Of a stretch of DNA of 64,000 bases, positions 32,646 through 42,454 are shown in pieces. Source of the stretch: Paenibacillus arenosi (lineage in GTDB: Bacteria > Bacillota > Bacilli > Paenibacillales > Paenibacillaceae). The position numbers and the translations under genes are program-made. Numbering within the stretch: the first letter of the stretch is position 1; every line of letters begins with the position of its first letter. The stretch is from the NCBI RefSeq assembly GCF_014841135.1, contig NZ_JACYTN010000003.1:416208-480207 (forward strand), written 5' to 3'. The notes beneath the pieces are model-generated. The model was not told where the DNA came from, made no database searches, and saw only the letters and a program-made list of their open reading frames with translations.

Positions 32646-35192
32646 TTGATATCTAGTAAAAAATTAATGATAAGCCTCTTATCATTCTCTATGGTTGGGG
32701 CGTTGTATAGTCCTCTATTGTTACCATCGAATGGTCAAGTTATGGCTGCTCAAAAGAATGTGGCTGTCCAACAACCATTTAAACCAAGCCAGTTAAACAA
32801 AGTGAAGTTGAGCGCTACAAGCTATTTAGAAGTTAATGAGGTACAGTTCTATCATGTAGAGGGTGATAAGAATGTGTATTTTACAGTAACGGTACATAAT
32901 CAAGGCAGCAAATCATTAAGTTTAATGGATTATTGGTTTTCGATAAGATCAAATCAAGGCAATAAATATCCTATTCAATTAATGGGCCTTACAGAGAAGA
33001 AGGATAATATTGTTCCAGCAAAGTCCAAAAAGACATTTAAAATACATGCTAAAGTAGACAGTAAACTGAATCTTAGTGACTTGAAATTATCGGTTATAAA
33101 ATGGGACTTTTCTTTATCTAATGGTAGTTTCGAACGTGTAATTGGATCGGTTTCCATTCCTAAAAACTATGCTTACATTACACCAGTGGGGAAACAACGT
33201 GAGATCAAACAAGGGCAGAATACTCTTGTTACATCTGCTTCTAACTTAGAGTTAACGACTGTAGGTAATCATGTTCAAGCATCTTTAACTGTCGACATCA
33301 AAAATACTTCAAATAGTGCAGTAAATCTCGACTCACTTAAGTTCTATTTACGTACGAATACAAATCGATATTATGTTCTAGATGCTGATCAATCTAAAAA
33401 ATCATTATTGCCAGGTGAATCTGCTCGAATCAAGTTTTATTCGAAATTACCTACTGACTTGAAGAAAGCAACGTATCAGTTGTTTATTGCAGAAGAAGCA
33501 GGAGCAGGAACGGTCACAGGTACAGACGCACCAAAAGCAAGTGCAAGTCTACCTCTGTCGTATAATCATTTGAAGACAATCGACACAAGAGGTTCTGTTA
33601 CTTTAAAAGGGCAGTCGTACAAGCTCTTGGTTGAAAATCAGTTTGTAGATACAAAAATTTCGAATGTGATGGTTGATACAAACTCTGAGTATCATAATGT
33701 TACCATTTCTTACGCGATGAAAAATATGGGAAAAACAGCGATAAAGAAACCTAAGCTTCAGTTTGAACTATTGACGAATGTGGATACTTCGTACCCTGTA
33801 CAAGCAGGTCCAACTGATACGCCAGAAGGTAATACTAATTTACTCCCTGGTGTAACAGAAGAAGCAACAATTACGGCTTCTATCCCTGCAAGTGTATCTC
33901 TATCTAATATGAAGTTGACCGTGAAGCGTGTTGCTGATGAAAATAAGAACAATGATTATTTGCTAGCTCAATACATGGTACCGGACACTACATCGGTCAC
34001 AACTGAGTCCAAAGCGACGTACGTAAATAAACAAGGTACGTATGAAGTGAATGTTGATAACTTCGAGCGCTTACCTTGGGATTCAAAAGATATTATCAAC
34101 ACAACTATTACCATTAAAAACACAGGTAAAAACACACAACCATTGCCTAAGTTCGCAATGACTGCTTGGTTGAGTGGTGTGAAAGTCGATAGTAAAGACA
34201 TTCAATTGCTACATGTTGATGGTGCAATTGGGTTGAAACCAGGTGAATCGGCTAAGATTATCGCAACATCTAAAGTATCGAGTGACTCTAAGTTCGAAAA
34301 TGCAAAGATCCGACTAAGCGAAATTGTAGATGACAAACCAATTAGTACGATTGGTAACTTTATGATTAAGGCTGCAGATGCGGATTTGCCAACGTATGAT
34401 CCTGCTTCAACAGCATACTACACATTGACACAGCCAGGTGTAGAAGCGCAAATGAATGTCCTTGAAACAAACGTGTACGAAGGAAAGAATACAAATGTAA
34501 TTCGTAGCCTACTATCATACCGTAATACAGGTGAACGTTATTCCAAATTACCAAATGTTGTAGCTTACTATTATGAAACATCAACAGGAGTGCAAATACC
34601 TGCTAAGCTTACATTAAGTGATAAAGAGGTAACTCCAGATGGCGTTAATTTGATTTCTATTACAGCCGATATTCCTAAAAAGTACAAAGCTAGTGACTTA
34701 AAGCTGCTTGTAGGTCAGGGTATTAGTGAAGGTAAATATATAACGGGTACGACTAAGGCGGACAGTTATGTAAATGGAGCATTTTTGTCTCTTACTGATG
34801 ATAAGCGAGAATCAAAATTATTATTTGAAGTTCTAGACTTGCGTCCATTTGAATTTAAATTTAATAAGATTTTTGCTAGAAGCTCGAATGGAGATCAGGT
34901 TGATTTCAATTTCGAATATACCTTGAAACAAAATAATCCATTTGAAGAAATGTTGGTAGATAGAAATCTGGTTATTGAAATTGAATATAACGGCAACAAG
35001 TTCTCTCAGTCCTACAAACTAGGAGAAGGTAACGGAAGCCTAGCTGTTGGGGACAAAATTTCTAAATCATTTGCTGTCGATGATTATGCAATGAAAGGCG
35101 TAGGATCATCTGGCTTTAAGCTTAATGTATATGATGAATTAAATGGAGCGAAGAAGCTACTAATGAGTCATCGAGTAAACAACTTTGAGTAA
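32646..35192 (+). CDS. Uncharacterised secreted protein with about six repeated beta-sandwich-like modules
   Basis: This 848-residue protein has a signal peptide (about 1-36, ending QVMAAQ) and no membrane anchor, SLH domain or LPxTG motif. It divides into about six modules of 120-140 residues. Each opens with a paired strand such as SLTVDIKNTSN, VTISYAMKNMGK or TTITIKNTGKN, and continues to LLPGESARI, LLPGVTEEA or LKPGESAKI. This is the layout of FxLD/DUF4352-like or CARDB-like Ig-fold modules. The start is taken as TTG at 32646 after AAGGAG (spacing 10); no in-frame ATG fits better. It lies after the S-layer terminator and 14 bp before a second exported protein. The function is not known; a surface or S-layer-associated role is inferred from position only. 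Confidence 0.7.
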   Translation: MISSKKLMISLLSFSMVGALYSPLLLPSNGQVMAAQKNVAVQQPFKPSQLNKVKLSATSYLEVNEVQFYHVEGDKNVYFTVTVHNQGSKSLSLMDYWFSIRSNQGNKYPIQLMGLTEKKDNIVPAKSKKTFKIHAKVDSKLNLSDLKLSVIKWDFSLSNGSFERVIGSVSIPKNYAYITPVGKQREIKQGQNTLVTSASNLELTTVGNHVQASLTVDIKNTSNSAVNLDSLKFYLRTNTNRYYVLDADQSKKSLLPGESARIKFYSKLPTDLKKATYQLFIAEEAGAGTVTGTDAPKASASLPLSYNHLKTIDTRGSVTLKGQSYKLLVENQFVDTKISNVMVDTNSEYHNVTISYAMKNMGKTAIKKPKLQFELLTNVDTSYPVQAGPTDTPEGNTNLLPGVTEEATITASIPASVSLSNMKLTVKRVADENKNNDYLLAQYMVPDTTSVTTESKATYVNKQGTYEVNVDNFERLPWDSKDIINTTITIKNTGKNTQPLPKFAMTAWLSGVKVDSKDIQLLHVDGAIGLKPGESAKIIATSKVSSDSKFENAKIRLSEIVDDKPISTIGNFMIKAADADLPTYDPASTAYYTLTQPGVEAQMNVLETNVYEGKNTNVIRSLLSYRNTGERYSKLPNVVAYYYETSTGVQIPAKLTLSDKEVTPDGVNLISITADIPKKYKASDLKLLVGQGISEGKYITGTTKADSYVNGAFLSLTDDKRESKLLFEVLDLRPFEFKFNKIFARSSNGDQVDFNFEYTLKQNNPFEEMLVDRNLVIEIEYNGNKFSQSYKLGEGNGSLAVGDKISKSFAVDDYAMKGVGSSGFKLNVYDELNGAKKLLMSHRVNNFE

Positions 35193-35206
35193 TAGGTGGG
35201 TAAGAA

Positions 35207-35767
35207 ATGAAGCAAATTAAATTTAAAGCTGCGTTCATTCTAACATTATGTCTTGGTACGAGTATTATGGTTGCGAGCAGCTTTAGTGCGCTAAGTGCCC
35301 AGCCAGGAAATTCTCAAGATCCACTTGTTACGAAGAGCTATGTTGATAAGCAGATTCAGGATTTGAAAGCCGAATTAGGCAAGGGTAATGGCTCCGGCAC
35401 AACAGGAGGTAATAAGCCTTCTGAAGGTACAGACAAGCCTGAGGTAGAAAGTTCAGCTCTAAAGATAGTTACAATTAAGCCTGGTCAAATGCTAATAGGT
35501 AAGGCAGGTACTGAATTCGTAGTCCGTGCTGGAAAGTCAACGGCTTACAGTTCGGATGCGAGTGGTGTGTCTGACTTAACAGATGGTAAAGACTTAACTA
35601 ACGGCATGACGGTAGTGAATAATCATCTATTGTTATTCCCAAGGGATGGCCGTGGTATTACAGCTTCCGACACACCTAAAAATCAAGTTGTCGTCGCTGT
35701 GCGTGGCGGCTATGAAGTGAAACAAGCTCCTGTTGAGGAGTCAACGGAGCAATCAACAGGAAAGTAA
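35207..35767 (+). CDS. Small exported protein of unknown function
   Basis: This 186-residue protein has a signal peptide (about 1-31, ending SALSAQ), then DPLVTKSYVDKQIQDLK, a short coiled-coil-like helix. A Gly/Ser/Thr linker follows, then a compact domain (about 85-170) with PGQMLIGKAGTEFVVRAG, DLTDGKDLTNG and NNHLLLFPRDGRG. I recognise this arrangement from small hypothetical exported proteins of Bacilli and Clostridia but know no function for it. GGTGGG precedes the ATG, and the 14-bp gap to the previous gene suggests a two-gene operon. A clear terminator follows. Confidence 0.72.
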   Translation: MKQIKFKAAFILTLCLGTSIMVASSFSALSAQPGNSQDPLVTKSYVDKQIQDLKAELGKGNGSGTTGGNKPSEGTDKPEVESSALKIVTIKPGQMLIGKAGTEFVVRAGKSTAYSSDASGVSDLTDGKDLTNGMTVVNNHLLLFPRDGRGITASDTPKNQVVVAVRGGYEVKQAPVEESTEQSTGK

Positions 35768-35843
35768 CTTAAATACGCACGTAGTACTTGATTAATTCGT
35801 CAGCCTGATGCTGACAATGACAAAGTATGCACTTCATGTAATG

Positions 35844-35871
35844 AAGAGCGGCAGCGATGCCGCTCTTTCTT
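35844..35871 (+). terminator. Intrinsic terminator after the exported pair
   Basis: AAGAGCGGC and GCCGCTCTT form a perfect 9-bp stem with a six-base loop, followed by TTCTT. Confidence 0.85.
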
Positions 35872-35953
35872 GTTATAGGAAGAACCAGAAATGATTCCTT
35901 CGAGTGTATGTGTAAGTACAGCACATACTATGACCATCTAATCCACTGATGTT

Positions 35954-35969
35954 TATGGTGAACACCATA
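35954..35969 (+). repeat. Perfect palindrome upstream of the SASP gene
   Basis: TATGGTG-AA-CACCATA is a 7-2-7 perfect inverted repeat 22 bp before the SASP start. Another pair, GTATGTG and CACATAC, lies at 35906-35928. Either could be an operator or a leader hairpin. Confidence 0.45.
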
Positions 35970-35991
35970 CACAAACAAGGAGGGAATTTTG

Positions 35992-36279
35992 ATGGCTAAC
36001 AAAAAGAAATTGGTTCCTGCAAGTAAGGATGCACTATATCGCATGAAGTATGAAATTGCAGCTGAGTTAGGGCTTCCTGTATCTTATAACGGCATTCAGA
36101 GTGGATTGGCGGACACTGAATTTGGCTCAGAATTAGGTACAATTCCCGTATCGGGATATGGAATTTCTTCGCGTGATAGCTGGGGTCACTTATCTTCAAG
36201 AGATGCTGGTTCTGTTGGTGGGACGATAACAAAACGCCTTATTCAACAAGCCGAAAAAACACTTTATGGGCAATTATAA
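35992..36279 (+). CDS. Alpha/beta-type small acid-soluble spore protein
   Basis: This 95-residue protein has both SASP signatures: YRMKYEIAAELGLP, containing the GPR protease cleavage region KYEIAAE, and GGTITKRLIQQAEKTL near the C-terminus. SASPs coat spore DNA and protect it from UV and heat. It is longer than the usual 60-75 residues because of a Gly/Ser/Asp-rich middle insertion (about 36-73). The ATG at 35992 follows AAGGAGGG. CATACTA at 35924-35930 fits a sigma-G -10, but its -35 partner is poor. It is a single gene between the exported pair and metK. Confidence 0.92.
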   Translation: MANKKKLVPASKDALYRMKYEIAAELGLPVSYNGIQSGLADTEFGSELGTIPVSGYGISSRDSWGHLSSRDAGSVGGTITKRLIQQAEKTLYGQL

Positions 36280-36320
36280 TTAATAAGTAATATAAGGAAG
36301 ATGAAATTTGTCAACATTGA

Positions 36321-36349
36321 TTGACATGTCCCCCTAAATACAGTAATAT
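36321..36349 (+). promoter_or_regulatory. Sigma-A promoter of metK
   Basis: TTGACA (36321-36326), 17 bp, TAATAT (36344-36349). The -35 is perfect, and the start would be near 36356, about 105 bp before metK. Confidence 0.75.
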
Positions 36350-36374
36350 GATTTCTCGAAGGCTGGTATAACAA

Positions 36375-36404
36375 CCTTTTCCAAGTGGAAAAGGTACTTT
36401 TTTT
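36375..36404 (+). terminator. Terminator-like hairpin inside the metK leader (possible attenuator)
   Basis: CCTTTTCC-AAGT-GGAAAAGG is followed by seven T residues within ten bases. It lies between the metK promoter and metK, about 20 nt after the expected start of transcription. TATAAC and GTTATA flank it and could extend the stem. Most transcripts should stop here unless something prevents folding. Confidence 0.75.
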
Positions 36405-36460
36405 GTTATAGGCATTCCTAAGAGAATAGCCTACATTATTGGTATGGGGGGTTGAGTCCA

Positions 36461-37660
36461 ATGTCTATTAAAGGACGCCACTTATTCACTTCCGAATCCG
36501 TTACTGAAGGTCATCCAGATAAAATCTGTGACCAAATCTCAGATGCGGTATTGGACGCCTTTCTCGCTAATGACCCGAATGCTCGGGTAGCGTGTGAAGT
36601 ATCCGTCGCGACAGGACTAGTTCTTGTTATCGGAGAAATTAGCACTAAAGCCGATTATGTTGATATCCCATCTATCGTACGCAACACGATTAAAGATATC
36701 GGTTATACACGTGCGAAGTATGGTTTCGATTACAATACGTGTGCAGTTTTGACTTCCCTTAACGAACAGTCTCCTGACATTGCGCAAGGGGTTAACGAAG
36801 GAATTGAAACACGTACAGAAGATGCTAAGGAAGAGCGCGATAATATCGGTGCTGGCGACCAAGGCTTGATGTTCGGTTTTGCAACGAACGAGACGCCTGA
36901 GTTAATGCCGCTTCCGATCGCGTTGTCCCACCGTCTAGCACGTCGCTTGTCCGAAGTGCGCAAGAACGGTACGTTTGGCTACCTGCGTCCAGATGGAAAG
37001 ACGCAAGTAACGATTGAATATCAAGATGGCAAGCCAGTACGTGTAGATACAATTGTTGTATCGACTCAACATGCTGAGGATGCTACTCTTCAACAAATTC
37101 AATCCGACATCCTAGAATATGTTATTAAACCTGTTGTCCCAACTGAATGGTTGGACAGCGAGACTAAATATTTCATTAACCCAACTGGTCGCTTCGTTAT
37201 TGGTGGACCTCAAGGGGATGCTGGTCTTACTGGCCGCAAAATTATCGTTGATACGTACGGTGGTTATGCTCGTCATGGTGGCGGTGCGTTCTCCGGTAAG
37301 GATCCTACAAAAGTTGACCGTTCTGCAGCATACGCAGCGCGCTACGTAGCGAAAAATATCGTAGCAGCAGGTCTTGCTGACAAGTGTGAAATCCAATTGG
37401 CTTATGCAATTGGTGTAGCACAACCAGTATCCGTAAACGTTGATACGTACGGTACAGGCAAGGTCGAAGAAGAAAAGCTCGTTGAGCTTATCCAAAACAA
37501 TTTTGACCTTCGTCCAGCAGGTATCATTCGTATGCTCGACTTGCGTCGTCCTATTTACAAGCAAACGGCTGCTTATGGTCACTTTGGCCGCACAGATGTT
37601 GAGCTTCCATGGGAGCAAGTTGATAAGGCTGAAGCATTGCGCGAGCAAGCTGGTCTATAA
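36461..37660 (+). CDS. metK: S-adenosylmethionine synthetase
   Basis: This 399-residue cytoplasmic enzyme makes SAM from methionine and ATP. The signatures are complete: [20 protein letters not shown] (Mg/ATP site), [30 protein letters not shown] and [18 protein letters not shown]. The ATG at 36461 follows GGGGGGTTGAG; a start nine bases earlier is less likely. In B. subtilis metK is under S-box riboswitch control. Here the leader is only about 105 nt, has a terminator hairpin and shows no S-box. A strong terminator follows the gene. Confidence 0.98.
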   Translation: MSIKGRHLFTSESVTEGHPDKICDQISDAVLDAFLANDPNARVACEVSVATGLVLVIGEISTKADYVDIPSIVRNTIKDIGYTRAKYGFDYNTCAVLTSLNEQSPDIAQGVNEGIETRTEDAKEERDNIGAGDQGLMFGFATNETPELMPLPIALSHRLARRLSEVRKNGTFGYLRPDGKTQVTIEYQDGKPVRVDTIVVSTQHAEDATLQQIQSDILEYVIKPVVPTEWLDSETKYFINPTGRFVIGGPQGDAGLTGRKIIVDTYGGYARHGGGAFSGKDPTKVDRSAAYAARYVAKNIVAAGLADKCEIQLAYAIGVAQPVSVNVDTYGTGKVEEEKLVELIQNNFDLRPAGIIRMLDLRRPIYKQTAAYGHFGRTDVELPWEQVDKAEALREQAGL

Positions 37661-37696
37661 TATTTTCACTCGCAATTTTTCGTTATCATTATAATT

Positions 37697-37731
37697 AGAG
37701 AGCTTTGGACAGTGTCCAAAGCTCTTTTTTT
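37697..37731 (+). terminator. Intrinsic terminator after metK
   Basis: AGAGCTTTGGAC and GTCCAAAGCTCT form a perfect 12-bp stem around AGT, with a T-run after it. Confidence 0.95.
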
Positions 37732-37753
37732 ATATCCTTACTTGCCATAACTC

Positions 37754-37787
37754 TAAACATTTACACACATTTGTCCGAAAATATATG
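37754..37787 (+). promoter_or_regulatory. Promoter region of the large SLH protein gene (sigma-A, possibly sigma-D)
   Basis: TTTACA (37760-37765) and TATATG (37782-37787), 16 bp apart, suit sigma-A. Overlapping them, TAAA (37754-37757), 16 bp, TCCGAAAA (37774-37781) is a weaker sigma-D-like match. The transcript would start near 37790, about 30 bp before the gene. Confidence 0.45.
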
Positions 37788-37819
37788 TACGAGTGTCTTT
37801 TTTCGGAGGGATAAAATAC

Positions 37820-40800
37820 ATGAAACGATATCTATCAGCAATACTAGCCATAATGCTTATACTGCAAGGAAGTTTGGCCTATCAAACTGCTCCTTATGCG
37901 GCAGCACAATCGGGCCAAGTTACAATTCTCAACAGTGGCCCTCAAGTCATTAGTTACTCACCAATTTCAGGAAATGAAGCGGTGCAGAAGGATGCCGTTT
38001 TTTCAATCACATTTTCAGAGCCTGTGCTAATGAAAGATAACGGGTTCATAATGGTTTATCAAGCGCAAGATAACAAAGCAGTTGGGAAGATTGAGAAGAA
38101 GGATGTCACGATTCATCAATCTGTGGCATCGTTCAGGATTCCTAATTTACAAGCGAACACCTACTACTATCTTCAAACAGATTCAGCAAGCTTTGAAGGC
38201 AGTAGTGGGAGCTTTGCGGGAATTCAAGGTGCCTACCAATGGCGCTTTAAGACAAGCGGAGATGCTAATACTGGTCCAATTACAGTGTCAGCACAATCTC
38301 CTGCCAATGGTGGCATTGGTGTACCTGTTAGCACATCGTTAGAGCTTACTTTTAATAAGGTCGTATTTGCCAATCAAGGTCATGTTGTGATTAAAGATCA
38401 AAATGGTGCGACCGTAGAAACGATTGCTATAACAAGTTCACGTGTCACTCAATTAGGCACCAACCAAATTAAAGTCGCAGGACCGTTTAATTTGAAAAAT
38501 TTCACGACGTACCATGTAACGATTACACCTGGTGCACTTAAAGATGGTAACGGACAAGACTATGCTGGTTTAGTCGATGGGCAATGGAGCTTCCGTACGG
38601 TATCGGCTAACAATGTTGCTCCGACGTTGACCGCTACAGCTCCGCAGCACAAAGCAGGAGGAGTCGCTGTTAATGCAGAGATGAATCTTGTTTTCAATGA
38701 AGAGATCCTTAAAGGTTCGGGAAATATACATGTGAAACGACTTCGTGATAATGATACGAAGACGATTAATGTACAATCTGGGGACGTTTCTGTGGTAGGA
38801 CATAACGTAACTTTACGGTTGGGTGGTTTGCAGCCTAATACAGAGTACTACGTGCTTATAGACAATGGGGCATTTATTGATTCAGATGGAATACCGTATG
38901 CAGGTATATCTACCGCCAACGTGTGGAACTTTACCACTGAGGTGGGTAAGGATTCCTCTGCATTGGCGGTTACACAGTACTTGCCTGCTAATGGAAGCTC
39001 GGGGATATCTACTAAACCCCAGCTAACTCTGACATTTAATAGACCTGTGTATCCGGGTAATGGTAATGTTGTTATTAGAAGGGCGAGCGATGATCAGCCT
39101 ATTCAAGAGTCTAGCGTCAATTCCTCAGCTATTTCAGGAGGAGGAACAAATACGATACATATTCATTTATCGAGCACGCTTACGGATAATGAAAACTATT
39201 ATGTATTAGTATCAGATGGAGCATTTCGTGATGTAAATGGTGTTTCTTATGCAGGTATCCAAAATAAGAATACATGGTCTTTTAAAGTATCCTCAGATAC
39301 AAGTTTGCCAGCGATCTCTTCTGTATCTCCAAGTGATCAATCACGTAATGTGCCGTTAAGCACAGAACTCGTTATGACAATGAATAAGGAAGTACAATTA
39401 GGAAACGGAAGTATTACGTTGAAGCGAAGCGGTAGCTATAGCCATCCTGTAGATGTGAGTGTTAATCCTTCGAACAAGCGTCAGGTTCGTATTAAGCCGC
39501 GTTCTGCACTTGCATCTGGTACAAGTTATACTGTAGATATTGGTAAAGATGCTGTTAAAGACCTGGCGGGTAATTCTTATCCTGGGAGTACAAATGCATG
39601 GCGCTTTAATACGATAGTACCTGATACAGTTGCACCCACACTAGAATCAGCAGTTATGGCCAAAACCAATATGATAGAGCTAACTTACAATAAAGATTTA
39701 GATAGCTCAAGCATCCCTTACACGGATAACTTTAAGGTTGTTGTCAATGATGAAACGAGACCATTAGTAAGTGTATTTGTACATGGCGATAAAGTGCAAA
39801 TTTATCTTCAAAGTGGAATTGCTGTAGGTCAAGTGGTTAAGTTGTCCTATACGCAAGGTGTTATTCCTCTGAAAGATCGAAATGGGAACCGAGTGCCGAG
39901 CATTTCAAATCGGGATGTAACAAACAAAATTGAAGAATCGATGTCTCGTATTACTAGTGCATTAGCTGTTGGAACCGTTGTACAAGTTACATTTAACGAA
40001 TGGCTAAAAGAAATTGATACTCGTGCTACCTCGCAATTTAAGGTGACCATTGATGGAATAGCTTACACACCGATAGCTATTCAAGGTGGTAATAGCTCGA
40101 TGATAACGTTGACCCTAGGTACAACGATTACGGATGGGCAAGTTGTAACGCTTCAGTATCAGCCAGGTTCATATCCTTTGAAAGATAAGTATGATGCGAA
40201 TATTGCAGGCATTGGTCCTTTGTACATTCGCAATTCGGTAGATACGAAAGCGCCTAACTTACTGTCTACCCACGTAGATGGGGGAAAAGTAATACTCACT
40301 TATAATGAGGGGCTTAATACAGAGCTACTTCCTATGAAAAGCCATTATTCTGTACTGGTCAATGATAAAGCACGGTATGTGGATAAAGTTGAAATACGTA
40401 GCAATCAAGTCATTTTGACTCTAAAGTCCGGCGTAACGAATCGGAATGATGTAGTTACTCTATCTTATGTGCCTGGTGCACAAAGAATTGTAGATTTATC
40501 AGGTAATCACGCACCACAATTTAGTCTTATAACAGTAGGGAATCAAACGGATACAAGTCTACCACAATTAAATAAAGCATATTTAAATGGGGACACCTTA
40601 ACGCTGGAGTTCTCAAAGCAATTAGACAACTTATCGATTCCGGCGCAAACAAGCTTTTCGCTACGTGCAGACAACAAAACGGAGGCTATTCGATCCGTAC
40701 GTGTCAACAATTCGATTGTAACATTAACGTTATTCAATTCGATTAGTAATGCACAATCCATTAAGTTAACATACAGCTCGCCATATGCTTATCCGTTAGT

Positions 40801-42184
40801 GGATATGGGCGGAACTAAAGTTCGCAGCTTCTCTAACTTCGACGTTGCACTCGGTTCTTCTAATGGTTCCAATAATGGAGGTACGTCTTCTGTGGGTCAG
40901 CCTGCAAACACAGAAGAAGCAGCTTACACGTTGTTTTTATCAAAAGTGTTGTTAGTTAAGACTGAAGCTACAACTAAGAACATAGATATGTCACGGAATA
41001 AGCAGCATACAAACAAATATACAGTCAAGCAGGATCACTGGAAGTCCTCTATGGAATACGCGATCCAAAAAGGACTAAATGCAGTTGTTATTGATGTACC
41101 GACAAGTGAGAAGGCAGCTATGGTAGCAATCCCACTTAAGCCAATTGAGGAAGTCATGAGTGCTGGTAAAGATCTTAAAATTGGTGTGCGATACGGTGAC
41201 TGGATGTACACCATTGCACTTCGTGATCTGCCGCTGCAAAATATTTCAAATCAGCTGAATACTTCTGCTTCAAGTGCAACCTTGCTATTGCAAATTGAGA
41301 AGCAAACAGGTTCATCTTCGTTGTATACGGGTTGGTTGACGAAAGAGTCGGGACAAGATGTTACAGGCGTACATGATTTCAATGTATCTGCGTTTACGTC
41401 TGTTCCATCAGTTAAGGCGATTGATGTTCAGGTGAAAACACAAATTAACTATCGCTCTAGTACTGCACTTGATAAAAATAAAACGATTGCAGTTATGCTT
41501 GATTCTCTAGCCGTGCGTCTAGGCTATGTGCCAACTCAGATTCAGTCTGAACAAGGTGCTCATGTTCTGCAAAGCCAAGCACCGAGCAATGAACGTATTG
41601 CTATTGTTAACAGTACAAGAACGTTCTCGGATACAGCTGGACACTGGGCAGTTGGGGACATTAATGCACTAGCTGGAAGATTTATAGCGGATGCAGCCTC
41701 AGGGGATCAGTTCCAACCAGATCGCAGCGTGACTCGTGCTGAGTTTGCGGTAATGATTACAAGAGGCTTAGGTCTAAAAGGTGATCCGAACCAAGTTAGT
41801 AGCTTCAAGGATGTATCCAGAAACCATGCTGATGCACCTTACATAGGGGCAGCAGTTAAAGCAGGCATTATTTTAGGATATGAAGATCGAACATTTAAAC
41901 CGAACGATCCGATTACTCGTGAGCACATGTCGATGATGATGATCCGTGCGATGAAGACGGCAGGCTATACACAACAGCTCTCGAAGTCTGTAGATAGCTA
42001 TTTCGCTCGATTCAGTGATCGTGGCCAGTTCGCTTCCAAATCCAAAGATACCGTTGCTCAGGCGTTGGAGGCAGGTATTATTCAAGGAATGAGCCAAAAC
42101 ACATTCGGAGTTCGTACGAAAGCGACTCGTGCACAAGCTACATCGATGATTAGACGTATGCTTGAGAAAATACAATACATGTAG
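37820..42184 (+). CDS. Large SLH-domain surface protein with Ig-like repeats
   Basis: This 1454-residue exported protein has a signal peptide (about 1-30). It then has five Big_5-like Ig modules (about 40-605) marked by SPxxGxxxVxxxxxLxLTFN patterns such as PANGGIGVPVSTSLELTFNK. Four SwmB-like modules follow (about 615-1040) with repeated LTYNKDLD, VTFNEWL or LTYNEGLN openings. A unique region (about 1055-1235) precedes three C-terminal SLH domains (about 1240-1450) with the motif residues TRAE, TREH and TRAQ. All three keep the arginine, so it should bind the pyruvylated wall polymer well. GGAGGGATAAAATAC precedes the ATG. The role is probably adhesive or structural; the ligand is unknown. 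Confidence 0.88.
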   Translation: MKRYLSAILAIMLILQGSLAYQTAPYAAAQSGQVTILNSGPQVISYSPISGNEAVQKDAVFSITFSEPVLMKDNGFIMVYQAQDNKAVGKIEKKDVTIHQSVASFRIPNLQANTYYYLQTDSASFEGSSGSFAGIQGAYQWRFKTSGDANTGPITVSAQSPANGGIGVPVSTSLELTFNKVVFANQGHVVIKDQNGATVETIAITSSRVTQLGTNQIKVAGPFNLKNFTTYHVTITPGALKDGNGQDYAGLVDGQWSFRTVSANNVAPTLTATAPQHKAGGVAVNAEMNLVFNEEILKGSGNIHVKRLRDNDTKTINVQSGDVSVVGHNVTLRLGGLQPNTEYYVLIDNGAFIDSDGIPYAGISTANVWNFTTEVGKDSSALAVTQYLPANGSSGISTKPQLTLTFNRPVYPGNGNVVIRRASDDQPIQESSVNSSAISGGGTNTIHIHLSSTLTDNENYYVLVSDGAFRDVNGVSYAGIQNKNTWSFKVSSDTSLPAISSVSPSDQSRNVPLSTELVMTMNKEVQLGNGSITLKRSGSYSHPVDVSVNPSNKRQVRIKPRSALASGTSYTVDIGKDAVKDLAGNSYPGSTNAWRFNTIVPDTVAPTLESAVMAKTNMIELTYNKDLDSSSIPYTDNFKVVVNDETRPLVSVFVHGDKVQIYLQSGIAVGQVVKLSYTQGVIPLKDRNGNRVPSISNRDVTNKIEESMSRITSALAVGTVVQVTFNEWLKEIDTRATSQFKVTIDGIAYTPIAIQGGNSSMITLTLGTTITDGQVVTLQYQPGSYPLKDKYDANIAGIGPLYIRNSVDTKAPNLLSTHVDGGKVILTYNEGLNTELLPMKSHYSVLVNDKARYVDKVEIRSNQVILTLKSGVTNRNDVVTLSYVPGAQRIVDLSGNHAPQFSLITVGNQTDTSLPQLNKAYLNGDTLTLEFSKQLDNLSIPAQTSFSLRADNKTEAIRSVRVNNSIVTLTLFNSISNAQSIKLTYSSPYAYPLVDMGGTKVRSFSNFDVALGSSNGSNNGGTSSVGQPANTEEAAYTLFLSKVLLVKTEATTKNIDMSRNKQHTNKYTVKQDHWKSSMEYAIQKGLNAVVIDVPTSEKAAMVAIPLKPIEEVMSAGKDLKIGVRYGDWMYTIALRDLPLQNISNQLNTSASSATLLLQIEKQTGSSSLYTGWLTKESGQDVTGVHDFNVSAFTSVPSVKAIDVQVKTQINYRSSTALDKNKTIAVMLDSLAVRLGYVPTQIQSEQGAHVLQSQAPSNERIAIVNSTRTFSDTAGHWAVGDINALAGRFIADAASGDQFQPDRSVTRAEFAVMITRGLGLKGDPNQVSSFKDVSRNHADAPYIGAAVKAGIILGYEDRTFKPNDPITREHMSMMMIRAMKTAGYTQQLSKSVDSYFARFSDRGQFASKSKDTVAQALEAGIIQGMSQNTFGVRTKATRAQATSMIRRMLEKIQYM

Positions 42185-42190
42185 TCAACT

Positions 42191-42233
42191 AAAAGCTAGC
42201 AGTTTGAAGCTCTTTCATTCTGCTAGCTTTTTT
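42191..42233 (+). terminator. Intrinsic terminator after the large SLH protein gene
   Basis: AAAAGCTAGCAG and CTGCTAGCTTTT form a 12-bp stem with a 17-nt loop, ending in a T-run. Confidence 0.9.
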
Positions 42234-42454
42234 GTGCAGTTTTTCTAGAATCATAGCGATATGGTTAGTAAATACAGTGAAATAGACGAAACTTTTTATG
42301 GAAATTAGGAGTCTATAACTATGAATATAGTAGTGTATACATATAACTGTATACTCTTGGCAGAAATAAGCGGGTTAATAGGTAATAGAAATGAGTGGCT
42401 TAAGCGTAATGCAGAATGGGAGAAGCCGCGACTACTTTGGGGAGTGAATCGAAA

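Noticed and set aside
36350..36460. An S-box (SAM-I) riboswitch before metK
   Set aside because: The leader is too short, and the conserved S-box segments are not seen; only the terminator-type hairpin remains.
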